Shown one piece after another: positions 1-7,380 of a stretch of 24,592 nucleotides of DNA. The DNA comes from an uncultured bacterium. GTDB lineage: Bacteria; Bacillota; Clostridia; Oscillospirales; Acutalibacteraceae. The stretch lies in assembly GCA_905215055.1 (NCBI GenBank), contig CAJMOH010000041.1, forward strand, positions 1 through 24,592. The letters are read 5' to 3'. Position 1 is the stretch's first letter. Each line of letters opens with the position of its first letter. Under the pieces are notes generated by a model. The model saw only the letters and a program-made list of their open reading frames with translations. It did not search any database and was not told where the DNA came from. The position numbers and the translations under genes were made by a program.

Positions 1-323
1 CCTGGGCCGCTGAAACCGGCGTGGCCACTGGCTACGGGGACGGCACCTTCCAGCCCGGCGACAGCATCACCCGCCAAGAGTTCGCCCAGATGCTCTACAA
101 CTACGCCAAGTATAAGGGCTGTGACTTGGCGGCAGAGGGCGACCTTTCCCAGTTCCCGGACAGCGGCAGCGTAGCTAATTGGGCCGAAACAGCAATGAGT
201 TGGGCCAACGGCAACAAGCTGATTAACGGCCATGACGATGGCGCCATCGACGCCGCAGGCATTGGAACCAGAGCCCAGGCGGCTAGTATCCTCATGAAGC
301 TTGACCAAAATATCACAGCGTGA
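1..323 (+). CDS. SLH-domain surface protein, C-terminal fragment
   Basis: The reading frame is open from the window edge, with codons starting at base 3, so the gene begins upstream and only about 107 residues are visible. They form the end of one S-layer-homology repeat (GYGDGTFQPGDSITRQEFAQ) and a complete last repeat (WAETAMSWANGNKLINGHDD). SLH repeats anchor proteins non-covalently to pyruvylated cell-wall polymer, so this is a cell-surface protein. The tail is closely similar to the C-terminus of the SLH protein at 13285-16038, sharing the NYAKYK and WAETAMSWANGN stretches, so the two are paralogues. The function of the missing N-terminal part cannot be told. A strong terminator follows 12 bases after the stop. 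Confidence 0.93.
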   Translation, partial: WAAETGVATGYGDGTFQPGDSITRQEFAQMLYNYAKYKGCDLAAEGDLSQFPDSGSVANWAETAMSWANGNKLINGHDDGAIDAAGIGTRAQAASILMKLDQNITA

Positions 324-335
324 CCAACCAAGAAG

Positions 336-367
336 GGGCGTTTTCCAGGAGGAGAGCGCCCTTTTTT
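336..367 (+). terminator. Rho-independent terminator after SLH gene
   Basis: Bases 336-346 pair with 351-361 in an 11-bp stem (GGGCG/CGCCC core plus two G-T pairs) closed by a 4-base loop, followed directly by six T at 362-367. It ends the SLH transcript and insulates the regulator gene that begins at 435. Confidence 0.9.
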
Positions 368-374
368 GATGGCC

Positions 375-403
375 TTGCCAATCCGCCCGCCTTGGGCTAT
401 ACT
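375..403 (+). promoter_or_regulatory. Sigma-A-type promoter of the dual-HTH regulator
   Basis: TTGCCA (375-380) and TATACT (398-403) are separated by exactly 17 bases. The start point would fall near 410, giving a leader of about 25 bases that contains a GGGGGCGG ribosome site before the ATG at 435. The promoter starts immediately after the upstream terminator. Confidence 0.75.
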
Positions 404-434
404 AAGTCCAAGACCATAGACAGGGGGCGGCGTC

Positions 435-1634
435 ATGACCGACTATCTATCCACCCAAAAGGCGGCAGAGCGCTGGGGCATATCGGAGCGGCGGGTGAAT
501 CAGCTCTGCGCCCAGGGGCGGATTCTCGGAGCGGTGAAATTCGGAAAGAGCTGGGCCATTCCCATAGACGCGGAGAAACCGGACGATCCAAGAAGATTGA
601 GAAGCTCCGGCTCGGAGAAAAGCCTTGTTCAAGAGCTGCTGGCAAATTTTACCCTTATGCCGTTGATGAACACGTCCTTTCGTCCGGGAGAGTGCCGCTT
701 GACGGCGGAGAGCATGGAGCCGGGACTTCGAAGGGACATCGCGATGGCGGAGTATCATTATTTCAGCGGCCAGCCCGAGGCGGCGTCTCTGGAGGCCGAG
801 CGCTATCTCAAAAGCAGAGATCCAGGGGCCAGACTGTCCGCGTGCCTGATTTTCGCGTATTCCAACCTGTCCCTGGGCCGCATCCAGCAGGCCAGGTATG
901 CCCTAAACCAGCTGAACGCCGCTCTTTCCATGAGAGAGCAGTCCCAAGAGGTGCAGGCGGCTTCAGCGTTTGTGGCGGCGGCTGGGGCGGTGCTTTTACA
1001 CCTGCCGGTGCCAAAAAAGCTGCCGCACCTTCAAGAGTTTCTTCCCTTGCTTCCGCCGGGGCTGCGTGCCTTCGCGCTGTATGTTTACGCCCACTATCTG
1101 TATTTGCAGGGAGACTATGCCGCCAGCCTGGGATATGTGGAGGGCGCGCTGATTATGGGAGCAGAGCGGTATCCTATCCCGGCCATTTACCTGCATTTGG
1201 TCGCGGTGATGGACGCCATGAGCCTGAAGCAGACCGGCCGCGCTCAGGCGCACTTGCTGGCAGCGTGGGATATTGCCCGGCCGGACGATTTGATTGAGGG
1301 GCTGGGAGAGCATCACGGTTTGCTGGGCGGGATGCTGGAATCGGTGATAAAGCCGGAATGGCCGGAGGATTTTAAAAGAATCATCGATATAACCTATCGT
1401 TTTTCTGCCGGCTGGCGCAGAGTGCATAACCCCATAACAGGACATGACGTGGCGGACGATTTAACCACAACGGAATTCGCCGTTTGTATGCTGGCGGCCC
1501 GGGGCTGGAACAACCAGGACATAGGGGAGCTGCTGCATATCTCGGCCAACACCATAAAGAAGTACATTGGGGTGGCCAAGAAAAAATTGGGCATTTCCAC
1601 CCGCGGAGATTTGAAAAAGTTTATGATGGACTAG
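435..1634 (+). CDS. Transcriptional regulator with N-terminal excisionase-type HTH and C-terminal LuxR-type HTH
   Basis: This 399-residue protein appears to carry two DNA-binding modules. Residues 1-55 (YLSTQKAAERWGISERRVNQ, then KFGKSWAIP) match the short MerR/excisionase-like HTH common in clostridial proteins. Residues about 335-399 contain a LuxR-type HTH (TTTEFAVCMLAARGWNNQDI, then ISANTIKKYIGVAKKKLGI). The middle 250 residues are alanine/leucine-rich helices of tetratricopeptide-like character, with no recognisable ligand domain. The ATG at 435 is supported by a purine-rich ribosome site and a promoter ending at 403. The gene is monocistronic: a strong hairpin overlaps its stop. Its target is unknown; the neighbouring SLH and ABC genes are candidates by position only. 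The LuxR call is good; the role of the first HTH as a second DNA contact is inference. Confidence 0.85.
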   Translation: MTDYLSTQKAAERWGISERRVNQLCAQGRILGAVKFGKSWAIPIDAEKPDDPRRLRSSGSEKSLVQELLANFTLMPLMNTSFRPGECRLTAESMEPGLRRDIAMAEYHYFSGQPEAASLEAERYLKSRDPGARLSACLIFAYSNLSLGRIQQARYALNQLNAALSMREQSQEVQAASAFVAAAGAVLLHLPVPKKLPHLQEFLPLLPPGLRAFALYVYAHYLYLQGDYAASLGYVEGALIMGAERYPIPAIYLHLVAVMDAMSLKQTGRAQAHLLAAWDIARPDDLIEGLGEHHGLLGGMLESVIKPEWPEDFKRIIDITYRFSAGWRRVHNPITGHDVADDLTTTEFAVCMLAARGWNNQDIGELLHISANTIKKYIGVAKKKLGISTRGDLKKFMMD

Positions 1635-1668
1635 AACAAGCGGCCTCCCCCTGGGAGGCCGCTTGTTC
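1634..1668. terminator. 16-bp perfect hairpin at the stop codon of the regulator
   Basis: Bases 1634-1649 are perfectly complementary to 1653-1668, leaving a 3-base loop. The first stem base is the last base of the TAG stop. No T-tract follows on either strand, so it is not a canonical intrinsic terminator. It may act as a transcript 3'-end stabiliser or as a bidirectional barrier between the convergent regulator gene and the minus-strand ABC operon. Confidence 0.6.
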
Positions 1669-1933
1669 AGAGATCAGACGAGAGAATGCCGCGATTCTTT
1701 TTCGAGGCGGCGCCAAGAGCGTCCGCCGCTGGGAAACTGAACTAGAGCGCACATCTCCCCGAAGGGTTCTACACGATGCCGCAAGCAATCCCCATGAACC
1801 CCAAATCAAGGAGAAGAGCTGCCATCCTCCCTTCCCAACTCAGTCGAAAAGGGAGGTGCTGCTTCGCCCACGGGGACAAAAAACGCAAAGGAGGACTAAG
1901 CGCAAAAGGCGGACAGGGCAGTGCGCAGGGAGC
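1669..1933. other. Convergent intergenic region without a gene
   Basis: No coding region is supported here. An 8-bp inverted repeat (CCTCCCTT / AAGGGAGG, roughly 1834-1858) lies in the middle, without a T-tract. On the minus strand a run of T (the AAAAAA near 1877 on the plus strand) lies downstream of the 1934 gene end, but I could not find a convincing stem before it. The terminator of the minus-strand operon is therefore not identified. Confidence 0.5.
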
Positions 1934-2587
1934 TTATTCGCGCCGCCGGTAGACCCAGCCGCCCAAAATCACAAGGAGGACGGATCCTCCCACCACCGGC
2001 CCGTAGGGGAGAATCAGCTGCGAAGGGTGTTCCACCCGGCTGAGGGAAAACAGGTTGCAAAATCGGAGAAACGGCGTCCCAGAAAGCATGGCGAAAATTT
2101 CGTAGAACAGAGCCGCGAGAAAGGGTGTCAGCAGGTTGCGGACAGCGCAGAGCAGGAAGAACCCCGCGCTGGCAAAGGCCAGGGACTGAGCAGCCAGAAG
2201 GGGAAAATCCAGCCAGTAGCTTTCCAGCGCCAGGGAAAATCCTAAAAACAGGACTGCCATGTGGAGCAGATACCAGAGCCAGAGGAACCAGAACAGCCTC
2301 AGCAGAGAAGGCTGGTATACCTGCAACAGCTCGCTGGCAGGTCCCTCCACATAGCTGGCAAGGTCGAAAAGCACCCACCAGCAGCTGAGAAACGGCAGAA
2401 ATTTTTGAAAGTCGTAGAAAATAAGACCCCGGGCGTTTTCTCCGTCGCCATGATAGGCCAGATAACCTGCTCCCAGCAGAGGGATGAGTCCATAAAGAAA
2501 CAGGTGAGGCACAAAATACAACGGTCCCAGTTTGCGAAGGGTCAGACGGAATAGGTCCAGCTCCCTTAAAATCCCTTGATGGCGCAT
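1934..2587 (-). CDS. Small polytopic membrane protein of an ABC export module
   Basis: This 217-residue, very hydrophobic protein has about six membrane segments (near residues 21-45, 60-78, 93-120, 127-148, 150-172 and 193-213) and a basic RRRE tail. The start is the ATG at 2587 (MRHQGILRELDLF), chosen because GGAGG lies about 10 bases upstream and because codons further upstream lie inside the ATPase gene. It overlaps the 3' end of the ATPase gene (2566-3381) by 22 bases, so the two are translationally coupled. No family motif is recognised. Its position after an ATPase and a large permease suggests a second membrane subunit of an ABC-2-like exporter, which is inference from context. Confidence 0.75.
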   Translation of the reverse strand: MRHQGILRELDLFRLTLRKLGPLYFVPHLFLYGLIPLLGAGYLAYHGDGENARGLIFYDFQKFLPFLSCWWVLFDLASYVEGPASELLQVYQPSLLRLFWFLWLWYLLHMAVLFLGFSLALESYWLDFPLLAAQSLAFASAGFFLLCAVRNLLTPFLAALFYEIFAMLSGTPFLRFCNLFSLSRVEHPSQLILPYGPVVGGSVLLVILGGWVYRRRE

Positions 2588-3381
2588 AGGTATCCGTCCT
2601 CCATAGTGGGGGCTGTCACTTCTCCCGGCTGACGCTCTGGGGACAGCACCCGCAGGACAGAGGCCCCGTTCTCTTCCCCGCGGCTTTTTATGAAGAAGCT
2701 CCCTTGCAGCTCCGCCTCCCGATCCCCCGTCAGAACGTAGACCTTCCCCTGGGCCAGCTGCGCGATCTCTTGGGCTGTGCCGGCCGTAATCAGCTTTCCC
2801 TGGTTCATAATGAGAATGGTGCCGCAAAGAGCCTCCACATCGCTGACAATGTGGGTGGAGATCAGGGTTACGCCTTTGCGGCGGCGGGCGGCCACCACGT
2901 TTTGAAAGCGCACCCGCTCCTCCGGGTCCAGGCCCGCGGTGGGCTCGTCGAAGAGAAGCACCTCTGGGTCCCCCAGCAATGCCTGAGCAATGCCGGCCCG
3001 GCGCACCATGCCCCCAGAGAGGGCTTTCACCCGGCTGCCGGCCCGGTCGCTGAGGTTTACCAGCTCCAGCGCCCGGCGGATTTCCTCCCCTTGGCTTTCT
3101 TTGGGAAGGCCCTTCAGAGCGGCCAGGTATTCCATCATCTGAAACAGGGTCAACTCTCGAAACATGCCAAAGCTTTGGGGCAGATAGCCTGGACATTTCC
3201 CGCCCTGGATCGATCCGCTGTCTAAATGATACAGCCCGCAGATACACCGCAGCAGGGTGGTTTTGCCAGCACCGTTGGGCCCCAGAAGACCGTATACCCC
3301 GGGCTGAAATTCCATGGAGAAGTGGTCTACGGCGACCCGCTTTTTAAAGCGCTTTGTCACATCCATTACCGTGAAGCTCAT
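2566..3381 (-). CDS. ABC transporter ATP-binding protein
   Basis: This 271-residue cytoplasmic ATPase energises the adjoining membrane proteins. The Walker A motif is GPNGAGKTT (near residue 34). The signature is LSGGM, where many homologues have LSGGQ. Walker B is VLLFDEPTAGLD, and the switch histidine is in LISTHIVSD. The order and the short length before Walker A fit the CcmA/ABC-2 exporter class. About 60 residues after the ATPase core form a C-terminal extension of the kind seen in drug and peptide exporters. The ATG at 3381 overlaps the stop of the upstream permease as ATGA, so the two are coupled. The substrate cannot be read from the sequence; antimicrobial or peptide export is only a possibility. 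Confidence 0.93.
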   Translation of the reverse strand: MSFTVMDVTKRFKKRVAVDHFSMEFQPGVYGLLGPNGAGKTTLLRCICGLYHLDSGSIQGGKCPGYLPQSFGMFRELTLFQMMEYLAALKGLPKESQGEEIRRALELVNLSDRAGSRVKALSGGMVRRAGIAQALLGDPEVLLFDEPTAGLDPEERVRFQNVVAARRRKGVTLISTHIVSDVEALCGTILIMNQGKLITAGTAQEIAQLAQGKVYVLTGDREAELQGSFFIKSRGEENGASVLRVLSPERQPGEVTAPTMEDGYLCAIKGF

Positions 3382-5141
3382 GTTTCCATCGCCTGCCTTT
3401 CCAGCTCTGCCTGCACTTCCTCTGAGGAAAGAAGCACCGGGTCGTAATATTGAGAGACAATTTCCTCGGCCAGAGAGTGTGCGTCCCAGCCTATCTGGAG
3501 GAACATATGGTCTGAAAAACCAGTGGCCAAGCCATACCCTGCCCGGTTGAGAAGCGTCTCATTGTTTTGAAAAAGCACATAATCCGAAAGCTGAATGGCG
3601 GGGGAAAGTCCCCGCTTTTCCTCTTCCTGGGTGATGGCGGTCTGAAGCTGGTTCAGCCACTCTTCCGTGACCTGGTACCCGGGTGGGGAGAGGGGAACTG
3701 TCACCAGCCGGTAAGGGCCGATCTCCCCAGCCTCCAGCAGTCCGCCCATCAGGGAGAGGCCGTTGGAGACGCCTTGGTACACGCCGTCTATCTCCGGGAG
3801 GTTGGTCCGCAGATTTTTGCCCCCGGCGACTTTCACCGCGAAATGGCTCTCTGGCAGGTCTGTCCGGGGGATAAAGGAGAGGAGCCTCACTTCGTCATCC
3901 GGCTCGGCATAGAAAACCTTGCGGTACCCCGCCCAGGGATAGTAGGGGAAGCCCCCCGGCAGGCATACCCCTTGGCTGCCGCTGTAAAACATGGAGCTGC
4001 TTCCCCTGTACTCCACTGTCACGGAGGAAAGCCTTCTGTGAGGCGTGACAGTGAGGTAGTCCCCCTCCCGGGTGAAGGGAAGAGCATCGCCAGCCTCATC
4101 GGTGACCTTGGTTACCAGATAGCCGTGGTACAGGGTAAAGGGATATTGGGAAAGCGCAGGGCCTTCCAACTCCATAGTGACCCTTCCACCAAGCCCCCGG
4201 TGTATGGTTAGATCCATCTGATAGGAGGCCACCTGGAACGCGGGCTTCTCTTCCCGGGAATGGCTCTGAGTGTAGTAGGCGTCATCCGCCCGAAACACGC
4301 TGGTAGGGGAGAGTGTGAGATCGATCAGGCTGTCTCCTTGGGCAAAAAGGATCAGGCAGCCGGCAAAGCACGCCAGACATACACTCCCGGCGATGCGGCG
4401 CCCTTTGCCATGAAGCAGCCGCCCCACCAGCGCCGTCAGCACCAGAAACAGCCACAGGCTCGCCAAATCCCACCGCCATGCCTCGCAGGAGATACCGTAC
4501 TGATAGTCGATGCTCCAGGTGGTGTTGGGGGGCAGCACCCAGCTGAACAGGGCCTTGGCAGGCCAGATGTTTATGTGATAGCTGTCATTGAGGATGCCCG
4601 GCACCAAGTCCGAAGCGGGGAGCATCCAAAATCCCAGCAGGGCCATCAGCCCATAGGCGGGCAGCCGCTTGCTGCACAGGGCCAGCAGGCCGCCGGTCAG
4701 CACCGCCAAAGCCCCTGCCGCCAGGGTATTCAGCGCGTTGACGGCCAGGGTGTGGGAAAAGTACATTCCAGGCGCGGAGGCAAGAATCCCCAAAAGCGCG
4801 CAGGCGGCTTCTTCCACCAGGAAAAGCAGGGCCGTCAAGGAAAGCAGGACTCCCAGCGGTGCGGCGTAATGCCGGAACTTTCCGCCGGGAATAGCTGAAA
4901 CAGTTTCCTCCAAACCGCTGTGGCGGACTGTGTGGAGAAATTCATAGGAAAGGTACAGCTCCAGCAGGAAGAGAGGCGCGCAGGCCTGCTGAAGCTCCCC
5001 GGCAAACCAGAGAACATCTCCGTGAAGGACAAATTGCATCCCCTGGTAGATGCTGTATCCAAGAAGCCCAGCCACCGCCGCCAGAGCAGGAAAAAAGACG
5101 CGCTTCGTTTTGAGAAAGTTCCGCCAGCTGGTTCGCAACAT
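3378..5141 (-). CDS. ABC-2-type permease with a large M1-aminopeptidase-like, non-catalytic ectodomain
   Basis: This 587-residue protein is the first gene of an ABC module. Residues 1-275 hold about seven hydrophobic segments, typical of an ABC-2 permease (start MLRTSWRNFLKTKRVFF). After the last segment, residues 285-587 are polar and likely extracytoplasmic. Their beta-rich opening (YQMDLTIHRGLGGRVTMELE, then FTLYHGYLVTKVTDEAG, then GDYLTVTP) resembles the N-terminal beta domain of M1 aminopeptidases. No HExxH zinc motif is present, so catalysis is not expected. The ATG at 5141 was chosen because GGAGG at 5150-5154 is 8 bases upstream, whereas a GTG at 5150 overlaps that site. The gene ends in an ATGA overlap with the ATPase. 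The M1 likeness is my pattern judgement and needs a profile search. Confidence 0.78.
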   Translation of the reverse strand: MLRTSWRNFLKTKRVFFPALAAVAGLLGYSIYQGMQFVLHGDVLWFAGELQQACAPLFLLELYLSYEFLHTVRHSGLEETVSAIPGGKFRHYAAPLGVLLSLTALLFLVEEAACALLGILASAPGMYFSHTLAVNALNTLAAGALAVLTGGLLALCSKRLPAYGLMALLGFWMLPASDLVPGILNDSYHINIWPAKALFSWVLPPNTTWSIDYQYGISCEAWRWDLASLWLFLVLTALVGRLLHGKGRRIAGSVCLACFAGCLILFAQGDSLIDLTLSPTSVFRADDAYYTQSHSREEKPAFQVASYQMDLTIHRGLGGRVTMELEGPALSQYPFTLYHGYLVTKVTDEAGDALPFTREGDYLTVTPHRRLSSVTVEYRGSSSMFYSGSQGVCLPGGFPYYPWAGYRKVFYAEPDDEVRLLSFIPRTDLPESHFAVKVAGGKNLRTNLPEIDGVYQGVSNGLSLMGGLLEAGEIGPYRLVTVPLSPPGYQVTEEWLNQLQTAITQEEEKRGLSPAIQLSDYVLFQNNETLLNRAGYGLATGFSDHMFLQIGWDAHSLAEEIVSQYYDPVLLSSEEVQAELERQAMET

Positions 5142-5500
5142 GTGCCGCACCTCCGTCTCCTTGTTTCATAGATAAGACTCGCCAGGCGGTGGTTTGTTAC
5201 AAGGGCTCAGAGTCTTTTTATTTCCTAAGTTGTACAAGAAAAATGGAGCTTTCGGGGAATGGAAAAGTGTTGCTTAGAAAGATATGAGAAATGCTTGAAA
5301 CTCGAGAAATAGTTGTTTGGGTCGTGATACAGGTAAGTATGTATATATCAAGCGCAGGTATGGACAATAATGTTGACATGGAGTAAAGGAAGCGTAGATG
5401 CGAGAAAGTGCGACAGAAAGCGCTAAAAGGCGGCGCTTTCCTCTTTTCTCCGCCAACTCCCGAAAGCGTGGTACTGATTTGCTGCTCGCCTTATACAGAT
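5142..5500. other. Intergenic region between the two ABC modules
   Basis: No gene is supported in these 359 bases. An AAGACTC/GAGTCTT inverted repeat (5174-5180 and 5210-5216) lies just before the 5141 start. An 8-bp hairpin (GAAAGCGC 5416-5423 with GCGCTTTC 5433-5440) lies below the end of the second ABC operon and may be its 3' end, but it lacks a clean T-tract on the minus strand. A minus-strand promoter for 5141 must lie here; none is convincing. Confidence 0.5.
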
Positions 5501-6181
5501 TCACATTTGGCTGGATAAGTCCTGGACAACCCTTCCATCGGACAGAACAATTTTTCGCTTGCAGCAGGCGGCAACGTCCTCGTCGTGGGTGACCAAAACA
5601 ATGGTAGTTCCCTGGCCGTTCAGCGCGGTGAGAATTTCCATAATGGATTTTCCCGTTTCGCTGTCCAGAGAGCCAGTGGGTTCGTCCGCTAACAGCAGGG
5701 GAGGATTTTTTACGATGGCACGGGCAATAGCCACCCGCTGTTTTTGTCCGCCGGAAAGCTGGTTGACTCGTTTCTTCGCCAGCTCCTGGATGCCCACCCG
5801 TTCCAGAGCGGCCAGGCCCTGAGCCTTCATTTTGCTCCAGGGCGTTTTGTCGAAAAAGAGGGGGAGCATGGTGTTGAAGAGAACCGTCTTTTCACTGATT
5901 AACGCAAAGTCCTGCATGACAAAGCCAATGGTTTCGTTTCGCAGCCGGGAAAGAGCGCTGTCTTTCATGGCGCCAACGTTCTTTCCCATCAGCTGGTACT
6001 CTCCGGAGTCGAATGTATCTAGACCTCCGAGAATGTGCAGCAGTGTGGATTTTCCCGCGCCTGATTTCCCCATGATGGCCGCAAACTCCCCTTGCTTAAT
6101 GGTCAGATTGATATGATCCAGAGCCACAGTGGCGTTTTCTTTGTTGCCATAGGTTTTTCCAAGATTTTTCATTTCAATCAT
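5501..6181 (-). CDS. ABC transporter ATP-binding protein, LolD/MacB type
   Basis: This 226-residue ATPase belongs to the LolD/MacB/BceA-like class that drives FtsX-type permeases. Walker A is GKSGAGKST (near residue 39), the Q-loop is in FVMQDF, the signature is LSGGQKQR, Walker B is LLLADEPTGSLD and the switch histidine is in VLVTHDED. The ATG at 6181 (MIEMKNLGKTYGN) is supported by GGAGGG 7 bases upstream. It overlaps the stop of the preceding permease as ATGA. It is the last gene of a three-gene minus-strand operon. Such systems act by mechanotransmission, moving lipids, peptides or antibiotics at the outer face of the membrane; which applies here is unknown, and no two-component system is adjacent. 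Confidence 0.94.
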   Translation of the reverse strand: MIEMKNLGKTYGNKENATVALDHINLTIKQGEFAAIMGKSGAGKSTLLHILGGLDTFDSGEYQLMGKNVGAMKDSALSRLRNETIGFVMQDFALISEKTVLFNTMLPLFFDKTPWSKMKAQGLAALERVGIQELAKKRVNQLSGGQKQRVAIARAIVKNPPLLLADEPTGSLDSETGKSIMEILTALNGQGTTIVLVTHDEDVAACCKRKIVLSDGRVVQDLSSQM

Positions 6182-7368
6182 TGCAGTTCCCTCCGGTAAT
6201 GTTCCACAGGGGTGAATTTCCGCATTTGCAGCCAGCAGAGAAGTACCGGCACCCCCGAACAAATCAAGGTAAACGAAGCGAGCCAGGGCAGCAGCCGGTT
6301 GTCCAGAATCCTGCTTTCCTGGACAATCCATTCCTGAGCTGCCAGCCAGGGGCAAAGGACCACATATCCCATGACAAGGCCGCCTCCAACCAGGCCCATC
6401 AAGCCGATTCCCAGCAGCAGTATGGAAAAGCTCTCCCGGCGGCTGCATCCGCAGAGCCGGTACACCCCATGCTCGGGGAGCGTTTTTTGTACCAGCAGTA
6501 TCGAAACGGAGAGGAGTGAGACGAAAGAGACAACCAGCAAAAAGAGTGGAAGAGGTAAGTTCCGCCGCATTTCCGCCGCGATGGCGCGGTCCGTGTTCTG
6601 CAAAAGCTCTTCGCTGGTGATGAAGCTGCCCTTGGAAACCAGGTATTCCTCTACCTGAGCCGCCTGCTCTGGTGCGGTATCCGGATGAAGCTTGACCAAG
6701 CAGTTTTGATGGTACCCGCCCTCTTCCACCAGCTCCTGGGTGAAACTGCTTTCCCGGACGAGAATCATGTTGTGGCCTTGCTCCAGTAAATCTATGGCGG
6801 AGACATTGGCGCTGGCGGCCCCCAAGCTGGGAAGATAGGCAGGCTCCAACTTTTTCCCCGTTACGGTGAAAGTAACCGGCTTGGGTTCCTCCCAGCCAAA
6901 GTCCACCGTGACAGTCTCCCCTAATGAAACGTCATCAAAAAGATACCCGCAAACCACCGCGTCCGTGTCCGCTGTGCCGTCCTCGTCCAGCCACCTGCCA
7001 ACGTCCACCGGGCGGAAGGTGGAAAGGTACGCATCATCGCAGATCACCACGTTGATGTATTTCCCCAGCAGCTTGCCTGTTGTGGAGCGGAGACACAGCA
7101 CGGACTCCACAGCCGGAAAATTTTGAGCCTCCAAATCGAATTTCGCGGCGCCGGACCGGGGGTCCTCCGACTCAAACGCGGTGGGCATATAGTAGAGGCT
7201 GTTCTCCACCTGCGAATTTTTCCAAAAGTTCTTAGCGTAGTTCATATAGCGCAGGGTCCCTAAAAAGCCTGCCATTTGAAACAGGGCAAAGGTGAGAATA
7301 GCGGTCAACACCAGACAGGAAATCCAATTCTTTCTGTAAAATCCTGCCAGTAGACGGAGCTTTTTCAT
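6178..7368 (-). CDS. FtsX-type ABC transporter permease (second subunit)
   Basis: This 396-residue membrane protein has one N-terminal membrane helix (residues about 16-37), a soluble domain of about 230 residues outside the membrane, then three C-terminal helices (about 272-293, 314-340 and 360-384). That is the topology of MacB/FtsX permease halves. A conserved-looking VYRLCGCSRRESF segment between helices 2 and 3 fits the FtsX-domain loop, where the family often reads G.kr. It lies 12 bases after the upstream permease, with a G-rich ribosome site in the gap, and overlaps the ATPase start. It probably pairs with the 8451-7381 product as a heterodimer, an inference from operon order and matching topology. 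Confidence 0.88.
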   Translation of the reverse strand: MKKLRLLAGFYRKNWISCLVLTAILTFALFQMAGFLGTLRYMNYAKNFWKNSQVENSLYYMPTAFESEDPRSGAAKFDLEAQNFPAVESVLCLRSTTGKLLGKYINVVICDDAYLSTFRPVDVGRWLDEDGTADTDAVVCGYLFDDVSLGETVTVDFGWEEPKPVTFTVTGKKLEPAYLPSLGAASANVSAIDLLEQGHNMILVRESSFTQELVEEGGYHQNCLVKLHPDTAPEQAAQVEEYLVSKGSFITSEELLQNTDRAIAAEMRRNLPLPLFLLVVSFVSLLSVSILLVQKTLPEHGVYRLCGCSRRESFSILLLGIGLMGLVGGGLVMGYVVLCPWLAAQEWIVQESRILDNRLLPWLASFTLICSGVPVLLCWLQMRKFTPVEHYRRELQ

Positions 7369-7380
7369 GGCGCACCCCCC

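Noticed and set aside
320..1297. Plus-strand open frame of 325 codons overlapping the regulator
   Set aside because: Arginine/glycine/alanine-rich sequence in a shifted frame of a well-supported gene.
2590..3247. N-terminal extension of the small membrane protein through the ATPase gene
   Set aside because: The extension is antisense-free but out of frame with the ATPase motifs and lacks a ribosome site; the ATG at 2587 has GGAGG upstream.
5274..5504. Small minus-strand open frame of 76 codons between the ABC modules
   Set aside because: No ribosome site, no family likeness, and it runs over the end of the ATPase gene; treated as intergenic.
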